Shown: positions 7,524 to 16,086 of the stretch, piece by piece
Numbering within the stretch: position 1 is the first letter of the stretch
Layout of the letters: every line of letters begins with the position of its first letter
DNA from: Desulfofustis sp.
GTDB lineage: Bacteria; Desulfobacterota; Desulfobulbia; Desulfobulbales; Desulfocapsaceae
Direction: 5' to 3'
DNA length: 36,956 nt
Assembly: GCA_013042475.1 (NCBI GenBank)
Contig: JABDQA010000030.1
Coordinates: forward strand, 1-36,956
Made by a program: the position numbers and the translations under genes
Notes under the pieces: generated by a model
The model's input: only the letters and a program-made list of their open reading frames with translations
Told to the model about the DNA's origin: nothing
Databases searched by the model: none

Positions 7524-8201
7524 ATGGAGAAGCAACCCGCAAACTGTGCCCGCTGTCCGGTCAAAATCGGCGACCGGCTCTGTCGGGAAGCCCAGGGCAA
7601 GGCCCCGGATTTCTGTCCCACTGACAATCTCGAGGAATTGACCAGTCAGAGCCTGGATGAGTACAGAGCCAATGGCGATGTCCACGAATTTGCCCGGCAG
7701 GCCTCGATCCAGGAGGCCAGTTGCTACGGGAATCGCGAGCAGGGCTACGAGCAGGTCCGGCCGACCAAACCCAGAATCGAAGAAATCATCGAATTTGCCC
7801 AGCGCATGAACTACCGGCGGCTGGGTATGGCGTTTTGTATCGGTTTACGAAAAGAAGCCAAGGCGGTGGGACAGCTTTTCGGTTCGCGGGGCTTCGAGAT
7901 GGTCTCGGTGGTCTGTAAGGCGGGGCGCAGTTCGAAAGAATTTATCGGTCTCGACCGGGCCGATCAGATCGACCCTTCCAAAGATGAGGCCATGTGCAAC
8001 CCGATTCTGCAAGCCATGGTGCTTAACAAAGAGAAGACCGATTTCAACATCCTGCTGGGCCTCTGCGTCGGTCACGACTCCCTGTTCTTCAAATATGCCG
8101 AAGCGCCCTGTACTGTACTGGCAGTCAAGGACCGGCTCCTCGGCCACAACCCGCTGGCTGCGGTATACAATCTGGACAGCTACTATCGGGCTCTTAAATA
8201 A
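7524..8201 (+). CDS. DUF1847 metal-binding-type protein
   Basis: A 225-residue protein that I recognise as DUF1847, a family of unknown function. I place the start at ATG 7524, which has AAGAGA about 6 nt upstream, rather than TTG 7518. The N-terminus has four cysteines, C8, C11, C20 and C31 (CxxC...C...C), suitable for a metal or Fe-S site. More cysteines follow (ASCYG, AFCIG, VVCKAG, LLGLCVGHD, AEAPCTVLAVKDR). The rest looks alpha/beta. It is the last gene of the 4281-8201 run. A redox role is plausible, but no activity can be assigned. Confidence 0.82.
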   Translation: MEKQPANCARCPVKIGDRLCREAQGKAPDFCPTDNLEELTSQSLDEYRANGDVHEFARQASIQEASCYGNREQGYEQVRPTKPRIEEIIEFAQRMNYRRLGMAFCIGLRKEAKAVGQLFGSRGFEMVSVVCKAGRSSKEFIGLDRADQIDPSKDEAMCNPILQAMVLNKEKTDFNILLGLCVGHDSLFFKYAEAPCTVLAVKDRLLGHNPLAAVYNLDSYYRALK

Positions 8202-8213
8202 TTAGCCCACCGG

Positions 8214-8341
8214 GGAAAATTGTCTTTGAGTCCAATCTCTGCGTTGCGCTGGAAAATTTAATCCTCGATATACCTGATATATTCCTGCGGCAAAATTTCC
8301 TCGCGCGCCTTGATCTTGAACCCAACATTCTAATTTTGGTC
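8214..8341. repeat. Dispersed imperfect palindromic intergenic repeat, copy A
   Basis: This element fills the gap between two convergent genes. The left arm (near 8216-8258, containing AAAATTGTCTTTGAGTCCAA) pairs with the right arm (near 8299-8341, containing CTTGAACCCAAC and TAATTTTGG). The two outer AAAATT/AATTTT ends and the TTGAGTCCAA/TTGAACCCAA blocks match. A second copy sits at 14173-14292 and shares ATTGC/ATTGT, CTTTT..., TTGCGC, and CTCGATCTTGAAC-like blocks in the same order. It could act as a bidirectional terminator or as a REP-like element. Confidence 0.6.
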
Positions 8342-8348
8342 AAATATA

Positions 8349-9158
8349 TCAGATTGCCAGCGCCTGCTGGATAGCACGGTGAATGACTGTGGAGATCTTC
8401 CTGAAGCCGGCCGGGGACGGGTGAATTTCATTGCGCCACTGGTTATCCGCGAGGGTGCCCTGGGTGTTGGCCACAAAAAGCTTGCCCGGGTACTTCTGCT
8501 CCACCCTGGCGAGACGCTCTCCGAACCGTGCGAGCATGAATCTGATCACTGCCTGCTGCTCGGCGCGGTCGGTGAATTGTTTTTCCATCAGGAAAGGATA
8601 GATCCATGATTCACCGATGGGAAACAGGTCGAAGAGTTCGTAGCCCTCGGGCGAGGGAACACAGAAATCGTAGTTGTGGCTCACCACTTTTACACCTGGA
8701 TTCGCCGAGTAGTAGTCCACCCGTTCCATCAACTCCACATAGACTGATTCGATCAGGTCGAGCTTGTTGGCCAGCCGCTCGATGTCGATGCAGTCCTGCC
8801 ACAATTCAGCGCTCTGCCTGGGTCTGAGGAAAAGATCGAAATCGTACCTGCCGACGATATCGTTGCCGCCCCCTGAAAAGAGGATGATATCGAACTCGCT
8901 GGTACCGAGCCGCTTGGTGAAGCTGAATTTCTGTTCGCCGGTCATCATCGAGGCGACTTCATCGCCGATGCTGGCCGTTGAATAGATTACATAGTAGTTT
9001 CGTTCGGCCAGGATCTGGACGACATTGGAGGGTGCGCCAAAGTAAATGAAGCGCCGGGGATAGGCGAACCAGGAGTCACCCTCGGCGAGTATCCTGACAG
9101 CTTTGGGGTAGTCTTCGACCAGTCTGTAATAACCTTTGGAATCGGTGGTGTAGGGCAT
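8349..9158 (-). CDS. SGNH/GDSL-fold hydrolase
   Basis: A 269-residue predicted esterase or acylhydrolase. Block I LAEGDSWFAYP supplies the nucleophile S29. GGGNDIVGRYD is block III, with the oxyanion-hole Asn. The C-terminal NEIHPSPAGF supplies the catalytic Asp/Glu-x-x-His pair (here E-I-H). ATG 9158 is preferred because AGGAG lies 6 nt upstream; a TTG one codon earlier is too close to that site. There is no signal peptide, so it is probably cytosolic. It follows lolD by 64 nt on the same strand and may be the last gene of the lysS-lolCD unit. The substrate is unknown. Confidence 0.82.
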   Translation of the reverse strand: MPYTTDSKGYYRLVEDYPKAVRILAEGDSWFAYPRRFIYFGAPSNVVQILAERNYYVIYSTASIGDEVASMMTGEQKFSFTKRLGTSEFDIILFSGGGNDIVGRYDFDLFLRPRQSAELWQDCIDIERLANKLDLIESVYVELMERVDYYSANPGVKVVSHNYDFCVPSPEGYELFDLFPIGESWIYPFLMEKQFTDRAEQQAVIRFMLARFGERLARVEQKYPGKLFVANTQGTLADNQWRNEIHPSPAGFRKISTVIHRAIQQALAI

Positions 9159-9222
9159 CAAAAACTCCTACTTTGAGTTGGATCTGCCGTCAGCGCCTTT
9201 TCGCATTCGGCCGAAGAGCGAT

Positions 9223-9897
9223 TCAGCCCAATATTCCGTCGCTCAGGGTCAGGCAGCGGTCCATCTGGTCAGCCAGCAGCCGGTTGTGGGTGACCATCAG
9301 AACCGCCAGAGAGCGGTCCCTGCAGATCGACTGGAGCAGGTTGAAGACCATTTCCCCGGCGCGGCTGTCAAGGTTGCCGGTCGGCTCGTCGGCCAGCAGC
9401 AGCTCGGGTTCCATGATCAGCGAGCGGGCCAGAGCGGTGCGCTGCTGCTCACCGCCCGAGAGTTCGTGCACCCGGTGCTGCTCCCGATGGTCCAGTTCGA
9501 CCGCGGCCAGCAGCTGCCGGGCGGGCTCTTCAGCCTCTTTTCTGGATCTGCCCGAAATCAGGGCCGGCATCATCACATTCTCCAGAGCACTGAACTCGGG
9601 CAGCAGGTGATGGAATTGAAAGATAAACCCCAGCGATCGGTTACGAAAGGCGGCCAGTTCCCTGTCGCTTTTCTGGTCGAGGCGGCTTCCCTTGAAGAGC
9701 AGCTGGCCCTCCGTGGCTGGCGCGAGGGTGCCTAAAATCTGCAGCAGTGTCGTCTTACCCGATCCCGAGGCCCCGACGATGGCGTTCATCTGACCAGGCT
9801 CCACCAGAAGGTCGATGCCCTTCAGCACTTCGACCTCCCTAAGTCCGTTGGTATACGTTTTGCGCAGGTCGGTGGCCTGCATCAGCGGCGCGCTCAT
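9223..9897 (-). CDS. lolD: Lipoprotein-releasing ABC transporter ATPase LolD
   Basis: A 224-residue cytosolic ATPase of the MacB/LolD branch. It energises extraction of outer-membrane lipoproteins from the inner membrane to LolA. It has Walker A GASGSGKTT (41-49), the signature LSGGEQQRTALARSL, and Walker B ELLLADEPTGNLD with the family-typical GNLD. The N-terminal PLMQATDLRKTYTNG also fits LolD. Its start overlaps the permease stop by 4 nt (ATGA), showing coupling to LolC. Confidence 0.94.
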   Translation of the reverse strand: MSAPLMQATDLRKTYTNGLREVEVLKGIDLLVEPGQMNAIVGASGSGKTTLLQILGTLAPATEGQLLFKGSRLDQKSDRELAAFRNRSLGFIFQFHHLLPEFSALENVMMPALISGRSRKEAEEPARQLLAAVELDHREQHRVHELSGGEQQRTALARSLIMEPELLLADEPTGNLDSRAGEMVFNLLQSICRDRSLAVLMVTHNRLLADQMDRCLTLSDGILG

Positions 9898-11120
9898 GAG
9901 AGCACCTCAGCCGGCTTCACGCGGGAGGCCTTCCAGGAAGGATAAATGGTGGCCGACAGGCTGATGATAATCGAACAGCAGGCAATGATGGTCACGTCGG
10001 TGGGCAGTACCTTGATGGGCAGGGTTGTCATCGGGTAGACGTTGGACGGCAGCTCGATGAACTGATACCTGGACAGCAGTTCACACAGCCCGAGACCGCC
10101 GAGGACGCCCAATACCGTACCGGTCAGAGAAATAACCAGCCCCTGGAGAAAGAAGATCTTCATGATCGAGCCCGAGGTCGCACCCATCGACTTGAGGATG
10201 GCGATGTCGCGGCTTTTCTCCATGACCAGCATGATCAGCGCGCTGATAATATTGAGCGCCGCCACCAGAATGATCAGGGCCACGCAGATGAACATGCCGA
10301 TCTTCTCGAGTTTGAAGGCGGCAAACAGGTTGCGGTTCATCGACATCCAGTCGCGGGCAATGGTGCCCGGCCCGACTTTGTCGACGATAGCCTGGGCCAC
10401 CCGGTCGGCCTTGTTGAGCAGATCTTTTTCGACCAGCACCTCAATGCCGTGGGCCACGTCGCCTATTTCAAGAAACTCCTGAACAGCGTGGATATGCATG
10501 TAGGCGAGCGATGAATCATACTCATACATGCCGGATTCGAATATCCCGGCAACCCGGCAGGTCTTTATTTTGGGAATCACCCCCATGGGTGTCAACGGAC
10601 CCGAAGGCGAGATGAGCCTGACCTTGCCGTCCACATTCACCCTCAGATCGCTGGCCAGCTGGGCGCCGATGATAATCGGCGGCAGCCGTTCGTCTTGGTC
10701 GAAGGCCAGATCCTCGATGGTGCCGGAGATCATCTGGTTGGAGAGACTGACCACCTGTTTGGCCGTTTCCGGATCTATCCCCCTGAGGATGATGCCTGCA
10801 CCGCCGGTGCTGCCGCTCAACAGGGTCTGGGCGTAGAGATAGGGGGTTGCCCCGTCGACGCCCTTAACGCTCAGCACCCGGTCCTGCATCAGTTCATAGT
10901 TGTCGATCGAACCTTCGACACGCTGAACGATGATATGGCTGTTGATCCCTAGAATCTGATCGCGAAGTCCGTCGGTAAAGCCCGAATATACTGAGAGAAC
11001 GACGATCAAGGCGATGACGCCGACAGTGATGCCGATCACCGAGATCAGCGAGATCAGCGAAATAAACCCGTGTCGGTGTTTGGCCCGCAGGTACCTCCGG
11101 CTGATAAACCATTCGTACAT
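9894..11120 (-). CDS. lolC: Lipoprotein-releasing system permease LolC/LolE family
   Basis: A 408-residue inner-membrane protein: N-terminal helix (about 19-46), a large periplasmic MacB_PCD-like domain, then three C-terminal helices near 270-295, 322-345 and 372-394. This is the FtsX/LolCE topology. The N-terminal WFISRRYLRAKHRHGFISLIS is typical of LolC/E. Only one such permease is present, so the transporter may use a homodimer rather than a LolC-LolE pair. It begins 1 nt after the lysS stop and overlaps lolD by 4 nt. Confidence 0.93.
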   Translation of the reverse strand: MYEWFISRRYLRAKHRHGFISLISLISVIGITVGVIALIVVLSVYSGFTDGLRDQILGINSHIIVQRVEGSIDNYELMQDRVLSVKGVDGATPYLYAQTLLSGSTGGAGIILRGIDPETAKQVVSLSNQMISGTIEDLAFDQDERLPPIIIGAQLASDLRVNVDGKVRLISPSGPLTPMGVIPKIKTCRVAGIFESGMYEYDSSLAYMHIHAVQEFLEIGDVAHGIEVLVEKDLLNKADRVAQAIVDKVGPGTIARDWMSMNRNLFAAFKLEKIGMFICVALIILVAALNIISALIMLVMEKSRDIAILKSMGATSGSIMKIFFLQGLVISLTGTVLGVLGGLGLCELLSRYQFIELPSNVYPMTTLPIKVLPTDVTIIACCSIIISLSATIYPSWKASRVKPAEVLS

Positions 11121-11121
11121 A

Positions 11122-12648
11122 TCAGTCGTCGTCCGTCTGTTCGGCTGCAGTCTGTTCCTTGAGCATCCGTTCTTCGGGTTTCATGTGCGGAAAGAGGATC
11201 ACGTCCCTGATCGACGGTGCATCCGTCAGCAGCATGACCAGCCGATCTATCCCGATGCCCTCGCCGGCGGCAGAGGGCATGCCGTATTCCAGCGCGCGAA
11301 TATAATCGACATCGAGTTCGGGATGGACTTCGTCGTCATCGCCGCGTTCGGCAATCTGCTTCTCGAATCGTTCTTTCTGGTCGATCGGGTCGTTCAGCTC
11401 GCTGAAGGCGTTGGCGATCTCGCGGCCGGTAATAAACAGTTCGAAGCGATCGGTGACCGTCGGATTATCCTCGTTGCGCCGGGCTAGTGGTGAGACTTCA
11501 GTGGGGTAGGAGGTGATAAAGGTCGGATCGACCAGTTTCTCCTCGACCAGCAGCTCGAACAATTCGGTTTTGGCCTTACCCGCTCCTGCGGCCGCCTCCA
11601 GTTTAATGCCCAGTTTTTTGGCATAAGCGATCACCTTTTCGTCGTCTGCCAGGATCTCGGGGTCGATGGAGCCGATCTCTGTCAGTGCCTCATCCATGGT
11701 CAGCCGTTTCCAGGGCGGACTAAGATCGACATCCACGCCCTGGTAGCTGATCTTAAGAGTGCCTCTCACCTCCTGGCAGATCGAGGCGATCATGTCCTCG
11801 GTCAAGTCGATCAGGTCGTCGTAGGTGGCATAGGCCTGATAGAACTCGAGCATGGTGAACTCGGGATTATGCCTGGTCGAGAGCCCCTCGTTTCTGAAAT
11901 TGCGGTTGATCTCGAAAACCTTTTCAAAACCGCCCACCAGCAGCCTCTTGAGGTAGAGCTCGGGGGCGATCCGCAGGTAGAGATCCATGTTCAGGGCATT
12001 GTGGTAGGTCTTGAACGGCTTGGCCGTCGCCCCGCCGGGAACCGGCTGCATCATCGGTGTTTCCACCTCGAGAAAACCGCGGTCGCTCAAATACTCGCGC
12101 ACCAGCCGAATGATATCCACCCGCTTGCGGAAGGTTTCCTTGCTCTCGGGGGTCACCAGCAGGTCGACGTAGCGCTGGCGGTAGCGTGTCTCCACATCGG
12201 TAAGTCCATGCCATTTCTCCGGCATGGGCCGCAGCGACTTGGAAACCATGGTGATCATTTCTGCATGGATAGAAGGCTCGCCGGTCTTGGTTTTGAAAAG
12301 ATGGCCCCGGGCGCCGACGATATCGCCGATATCGTACTTCTTGAAGGCGCCGAACTGCTCCTCTCCGACGCTGTCTTTGCGGACATATACCTGCATCTGG
12401 CCGGTGGCGTCCGCCAGGGTGATGAACGCCGCCTTGCCGAATTTGCGCATGGCCATGATCCGGCCGGCGATGGAATAGTTGGCACCGCCCTCCTCTTTCT
12501 GCTGAGATTCGAGCTGCTCCGCTTTAGGGCGCAGCTCGCTGATCCGGTCGGCTGGTTTGAAGGTATTGGAATACAGTTTGACGCCGAGATCGGCCAAGTT
12601 CCGGGCTTTTTCTCTTCGCTGGGCGAGAAACTGGTTTTCACTGCTCAT
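11122..12648 (-). CDS. lysS: Lysyl-tRNA synthetase (class II)
   Basis: Charges tRNA-Lys. Its 508 residues match the bacterial class II enzyme. The N-terminal OB-fold anticodon-binding domain (about 60-170) includes AGRIMAMRKFGKAAFITLAD. SLRPMPEKWHGL and RYRQRYVDL precede the catalytic core. Motif 1 is around FLEVETPMMQ, motif 2 is FRNEGLSTRHNPEFTMLEF (near 245-265), and motif 3 is GIGIDRLVMLL (near 465-480). It heads a lysS-lolC-lolD operon, an arrangement I associate with Desulfobacterota. An AGGACC-type ribosome-binding site precedes the ATG. Confidence 0.97.
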   Translation of the reverse strand: MSSENQFLAQRREKARNLADLGVKLYSNTFKPADRISELRPKAEQLESQQKEEGGANYSIAGRIMAMRKFGKAAFITLADATGQMQVYVRKDSVGEEQFGAFKKYDIGDIVGARGHLFKTKTGEPSIHAEMITMVSKSLRPMPEKWHGLTDVETRYRQRYVDLLVTPESKETFRKRVDIIRLVREYLSDRGFLEVETPMMQPVPGGATAKPFKTYHNALNMDLYLRIAPELYLKRLLVGGFEKVFEINRNFRNEGLSTRHNPEFTMLEFYQAYATYDDLIDLTEDMIASICQEVRGTLKISYQGVDVDLSPPWKRLTMDEALTEIGSIDPEILADDEKVIAYAKKLGIKLEAAAGAGKAKTELFELLVEEKLVDPTFITSYPTEVSPLARRNEDNPTVTDRFELFITGREIANAFSELNDPIDQKERFEKQIAERGDDDEVHPELDVDYIRALEYGMPSAAGEGIGIDRLVMLLTDAPSIRDVILFPHMKPEERMLKEQTAAEQTDDD

Positions 12649-12694
12649 GATAGGTCCTGCCTATGGGCGATTGTCGTCATCGCCTCGGTTAACA

Positions 12695-12724
12695 ATAAAA
12701 AAAAGCGGCGCTAATCCGCCCGCT
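12695..12724 (-). terminator. Rho-independent terminator downstream of rlmD
   Basis: Minus strand: stem AGCGGGCG (one bulged G) with CGCCGCT, a short GATTAG loop, then a run of eight or nine T. It lies between the rlmD stop (12807) and the lysS start (12648), so it should keep rlmD transcription out of the lysS operon. Confidence 0.85.
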
Positions 12725-12806
12725 TTCATAGTCTGCAGTTGATACGGCTCACGGGCCTCACAGCCCACTAACCGTTTACTGACTATTAGGCGGGTTGTCA
12801 ATCTTT

Positions 12807-14147
12807 TCACTGTCCGGACCGGCTCTTTTCGAGCACAACCAGAGTTTCAAGATGATGAGTCTGGGGAAACATGTCCAGGGGTTGAATGGTTTTTATCGAC
12901 CAGTCACGGGCGACCAGCTCCTGAAGATCGCGCACCAGGGTGGCGGGGTCGCAGGAAACGTACACCAGCTTCTTGCGCGCCAGATCACCTACCAGACGGC
13001 TCAGGCGGCCCAGTCCCTGGCGCGGCGGATCGCACACTACCGTATCGAACGGGGCCTTGCCGGCTAGGAGTTCCCGGCATGCAGACAGCACATCGCTTTT
13101 CTGGAAGCTGCAGTTGGTCAGCCTGTTGCTCTCCGCGTTGCACCTGGCGCTCCTGATGGCCGATCCCTGGGCTTCGATTCCAACCACCTCGGCGGCCTGG
13201 CGGGCCAGTGGGATTGAAAAATTTCCCATGCCGCAATAAAGATCGAGAATCCGGTCCGCAGATGTGGGCTGAACATAGCTTTGTACAAGCTCGATCATCT
13301 TCTGGTTCTGCCCCAGATTAACCTGGCTGAACCCGCCAATTTCCCAACTCAGCGTCAGGGGCTCGGCTCCCTTGATTTGAAAGCCAAGCAGGTTGCTCTG
13401 TGTGTCCCCGTTACCGTAGGGGCCCTCCTGGGCGAACTCGCGGCCGTGGAAAAAGACCCGGTCCAGCGCTGCCAGGGTGGCGGTTAATTCCCGGGCGTAC
13501 CCTCGATCCGCAGGGCGAACCGGCCGCTTCAGCAGTAGACGCAGCGCGACCTTGCCGCTGAGTTCGTCCAGCAAGAGCTCCATCTCATCGGTGACCGAGG
13601 CCAGATGTCTGAAGGCTGCATCGCCGCGCAGTCCGGCAAGGCATTTGTTGATGGGGACGGCGGCCAGCAGACACTGCTCGACGGCGACGGTCCTGTGTGA
13701 TTTGAAGTGGGTGAAACCGGGATTGCCCTGGTCATCGATTCTCATTCTGATGCGCTGCCGGTAGCCAAACGGGGGGTCAGCTCCGATAATCGGTTTGACG
13801 GAATCAAATTTTCCAATATTTTCAATATGCGGACTGCGGACCAGCAGGTCCGCGAGAATAGCCTCCTTGAGTTGGAGCTGGGTGGGGTAGTCCCCATGCT
13901 GGAGGTTACAGCCTCCGCAACGCCCGTAATAAGGACAGGGGGGGGAGGTGCGGCCGGGGACCGGAGAGTGTGCCTGGACCGCGTGGCCAAAACAGATCCG
14001 TTTCTTTTCTTCGGTGATCTCGACGGCCACCGTTTCACCGGGCAGACAATGGCGCACGAACAGCTTCTTGCCGTCCGGCGCTTCGGCAAGCCCATAGCCG
14101 CCGTTGACGATCTTGGCGATGGTGACAACCTGAATATTGCAGTTCAT
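12807..14147 (-). CDS. rlmD: 23S rRNA (uracil-5-)-methyltransferase, RlmD/RumA family
   Basis: A 446-residue SAM-dependent RNA m5U methyltransferase with an Fe-S cluster. The N-terminus is TRAM-like. The cluster cysteines are C71, C77, C80 (CPYYGRCGGC) and C159 (VEQCLL), the CX5CX2C...C spacing known in E. coli RumA. The SAM site is ILDLYCGMGNFSIPLA, with VVCDPPRQGL downstream. The catalytic nucleophile is the Cys in VYVSCDPATLVRD, and the general-base Glu is in HHLETL. The family is certain; the position modified (U1939 versus another site, or a tRNA) is not decided by sequence alone. A strong terminator follows it. Confidence 0.92.
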   Translation of the reverse strand: MNCNIQVVTIAKIVNGGYGLAEAPDGKKLFVRHCLPGETVAVEITEEKKRICFGHAVQAHSPVPGRTSPPCPYYGRCGGCNLQHGDYPTQLQLKEAILADLLVRSPHIENIGKFDSVKPIIGADPPFGYRQRIRMRIDDQGNPGFTHFKSHRTVAVEQCLLAAVPINKCLAGLRGDAAFRHLASVTDEMELLLDELSGKVALRLLLKRPVRPADRGYARELTATLAALDRVFFHGREFAQEGPYGNGDTQSNLLGFQIKGAEPLTLSWEIGGFSQVNLGQNQKMIELVQSYVQPTSADRILDLYCGMGNFSIPLARQAAEVVGIEAQGSAIRSARCNAESNRLTNCSFQKSDVLSACRELLAGKAPFDTVVCDPPRQGLGRLSRLVGDLARKKLVYVSCDPATLVRDLQELVARDWSIKTIQPLDMFPQTHHLETLVVLEKSRSGQ

Positions 14148-14172
14148 GTCCGGTTGCGGCTATAATAGATGG

Positions 14173-14292
14173 TCAAAAATTGCCTTTTCGCCCAAACTCG
14201 GCATTGCGCATGGAAATTCTATCCCAGACAACACCGGTCCGGTAATGATACCTTGCGCTCCTCGATCTTGAACGGAAATTCCAATTTTTCAA
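14173..14292. repeat. Dispersed imperfect palindromic intergenic repeat, copy B
   Basis: Second copy of the element at 8214-8341, here between divergent rlmD and tamA. The outer arms are CAAAAATTGCC (left) and CCAATTTTTCAAG (right). Inside are CATTGCGCATGG and CCTTGCGCTCCTCGATC followed by TTGAAC, matching the order in copy A. Sequence identity between the copies is partial and the dyad organisation is kept, as expected for a structured element. Because it lies in a divergent region it cannot act only as a terminator of convergent genes. Confidence 0.55.
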
Positions 14293-14349
14293 GGCGGCTG
14301 ATGCTAATTCCGCTGCATAACCAAACCTTCTAATAACAATAACGTATCC

Positions 14350-16086
14350 TTGCACTGTCGAGCCCTCTTTTTTTTCACCCTTATTCTCTTACTGTACGCC
14401 GGGATCGCCAGCGCCGGACCGTCGCTCGTGGTGGAGGTCGAGGGGATTGAAGGAAAACTTCTGGAAAATGTGCTGGCCCGGCTGAGGATCCAGGTGTACA
14501 GCCAGGACAGCGATCTTTCAGAAACTGAAATTCTGCGGCTTTATCAGCTCAGCGAGCAGGACATCAAATCCGCCCTTGCACCTTACGGGTTTTATTCCCC
14601 CGAGATCACCGCCACGCTCTCCCAGGATGAAGATCTCTGGTCGGCATCGTACCTGATCGATCCCGGCCAGCCGGTGATCATCAATTCCGTGTCGGTATCG
14701 ATCGTGGGGCCAGGGGAGATGTTTGCCGACGAGTTCAAAGCGGAAACACCGGCGATGATAAAAGGGGATGTGCTCAACCAGCGAGTCTACGAAGCCGAGA
14801 AGAGGCGAATCCTCAGAAAGGCGGCGACCTTTGGGTTTCTCGATGCGGAGTTCCTTCTACACGAGATCCGCATTGACCGACAGGCCTACGCGGCTGATAT
14901 CGAATTGCAGCTGGACACCGGGAATCGTTACCATTTCGGCGAGATCAGAGTCGATCAGGATATCATTACCGAGGGTCTGTTCTTCAAGTTTATCGAATTC
15001 GACAGTGACGACTATTTTTCCACCCGGCGCCTCCAGCAAGTGCAGCGGGATCTTTACCGCAGCGACTATTTCAGTTCGGTGGTCATCGAGGGGGATATCG
15101 AGGCAGCTGAAGACCTGCGCGTCCCGGTCGATATTGCGGTGGAGCCGCTCAACGCTTACAACCGGTTCAGCTTCGGCCTGGGCTACTCCACTGACATCAG
15201 GGCCTACGCCCGGTTCGAATGGCTCAATCGGATGCTCAACAGGTGGGGGCATAGACTGTTTAGTTCCGTCCAGTACGGTGAATTGGAGCGTTATGTGACG
15301 CTCAACTACACCGTACCGGTGGTGGATCCACGCTTCAACGCCTTGACCGGGTCCGGATCGTGGCAGAAGAAATCGTGGGATGAGACCGATACCACGCTCT
15401 ACAGTACCGGACTTCTCTATGAATATTCAACTCCCGAGCACTACTACGGGGTCTCTTTGAAGTATCTCAACGAGGACTATCGGGTGGGCGAAACCACCGG
15501 TGAAAGCCAGCTGTTGATGCCCGGGGTTCTGTGGACCTGGGCGCTGGCCGATGATATCGTCACCACCAGGCACGGCATACGGGCCCTGATCGAGTTGACG
15601 GGAGCGCATGAGAATTTTGGATCGGATGCCAGTTTCGCCAAACTCAAAGCCGAGGGGAGGGCAATCATCACTCCGGTGGAAACATTCCGCATCATCGGCC
15701 GCGGATCGATCGGCACGATTCAGGTCGACTCAATCGACTCCATCCCTCCCTCGATACGGTTTTATGCGGGTGGACAGAAAAGCGTCAGAGGGTATAAATA
15801 CCGTACCCTCGGTCCCACCGATTCATCGGGCACGGTGATTGGTGGTAAAATACTACTGACGGGCGGCATCGAAGGTGAAAAACAATTCTCGGAAAACTGG
15901 CGCGGAATAGTATTTTATGATGCGGGTAATGCCATGAACGATATCAACGTCGACCTGGCCCACGGCGTCGGGGCCGGTATCGGGGTGGTGCTGCCCTTCG
16001 GGCAGGCCCGCCTGGAATTTGCCTACCCGATAAACGACGAAGGTGAGGCCCAGTACGTCTACCTCAGTGTTGGTACCGATCTGTGA
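14350..16086 (+). CDS. tamA: Outer-membrane translocation/assembly protein TamA (Omp85 family)
   Basis: A 578-residue Omp85 protein that, with TamB, forms a channel or bridge for outer-membrane protein insertion or phospholipid transport. Signal peptide 1-22 (hydrophobic core FFFTLILLLYAGI, cleavage after ASA). Three POTRA-like repeats lie at about 23-260 and a 16-strand barrel at about 260-578. The barrel includes the conserved RGYKYR turn (near residue 480) of the lid-lock motif. The only usable start is TTG at 14350: an in-frame stop lies 45 nt upstream and there is no ATG or GTG between. No clear ribosome-binding site precedes it. It overlaps tamB by 4 nt. Confidence 0.9.
   Translation: MHCRALFFFTLILLLYAGIASAGPSLVVEVEGIEGKLLENVLARLRIQVYSQDSDLSETEILRLYQLSEQDIKSALAPYGFYSPEITATLSQDEDLWSASYLIDPGQPVIINSVSVSIVGPGEMFADEFKAETPAMIKGDVLNQRVYEAEKRRILRKAATFGFLDAEFLLHEIRIDRQAYAADIELQLDTGNRYHFGEIRVDQDIITEGLFFKFIEFDSDDYFSTRRLQQVQRDLYRSDYFSSVVIEGDIEAAEDLRVPVDIAVEPLNAYNRFSFGLGYSTDIRAYARFEWLNRMLNRWGHRLFSSVQYGELERYVTLNYTVPVVDPRFNALTGSGSWQKKSWDETDTTLYSTGLLYEYSTPEHYYGVSLKYLNEDYRVGETTGESQLLMPGVLWTWALADDIVTTRHGIRALIELTGAHENFGSDASFAKLKAEGRAIITPVETFRIIGRGSIGTIQVDSIDSIPPSIRFYAGGQKSVRGYKYRTLGPTDSSGTVIGGKILLTGGIEGEKQFSENWRGIVFYDAGNAMNDINVDLAHGVGAGIGVVLPFGQARLEFAYPINDEGEAQYVYLSVGTDL

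Noticed and set aside
11869-12714. 281-codon plus-strand frame opposite lysS
   Set aside because: Antisense shadow of lysS, which has all class II synthetase motifs.
12728-12790. tRNA-like stretch between lysS and rlmD
   Set aside because: No cloverleaf, no T-loop GTTCRA block; it is spacer next to the terminator.
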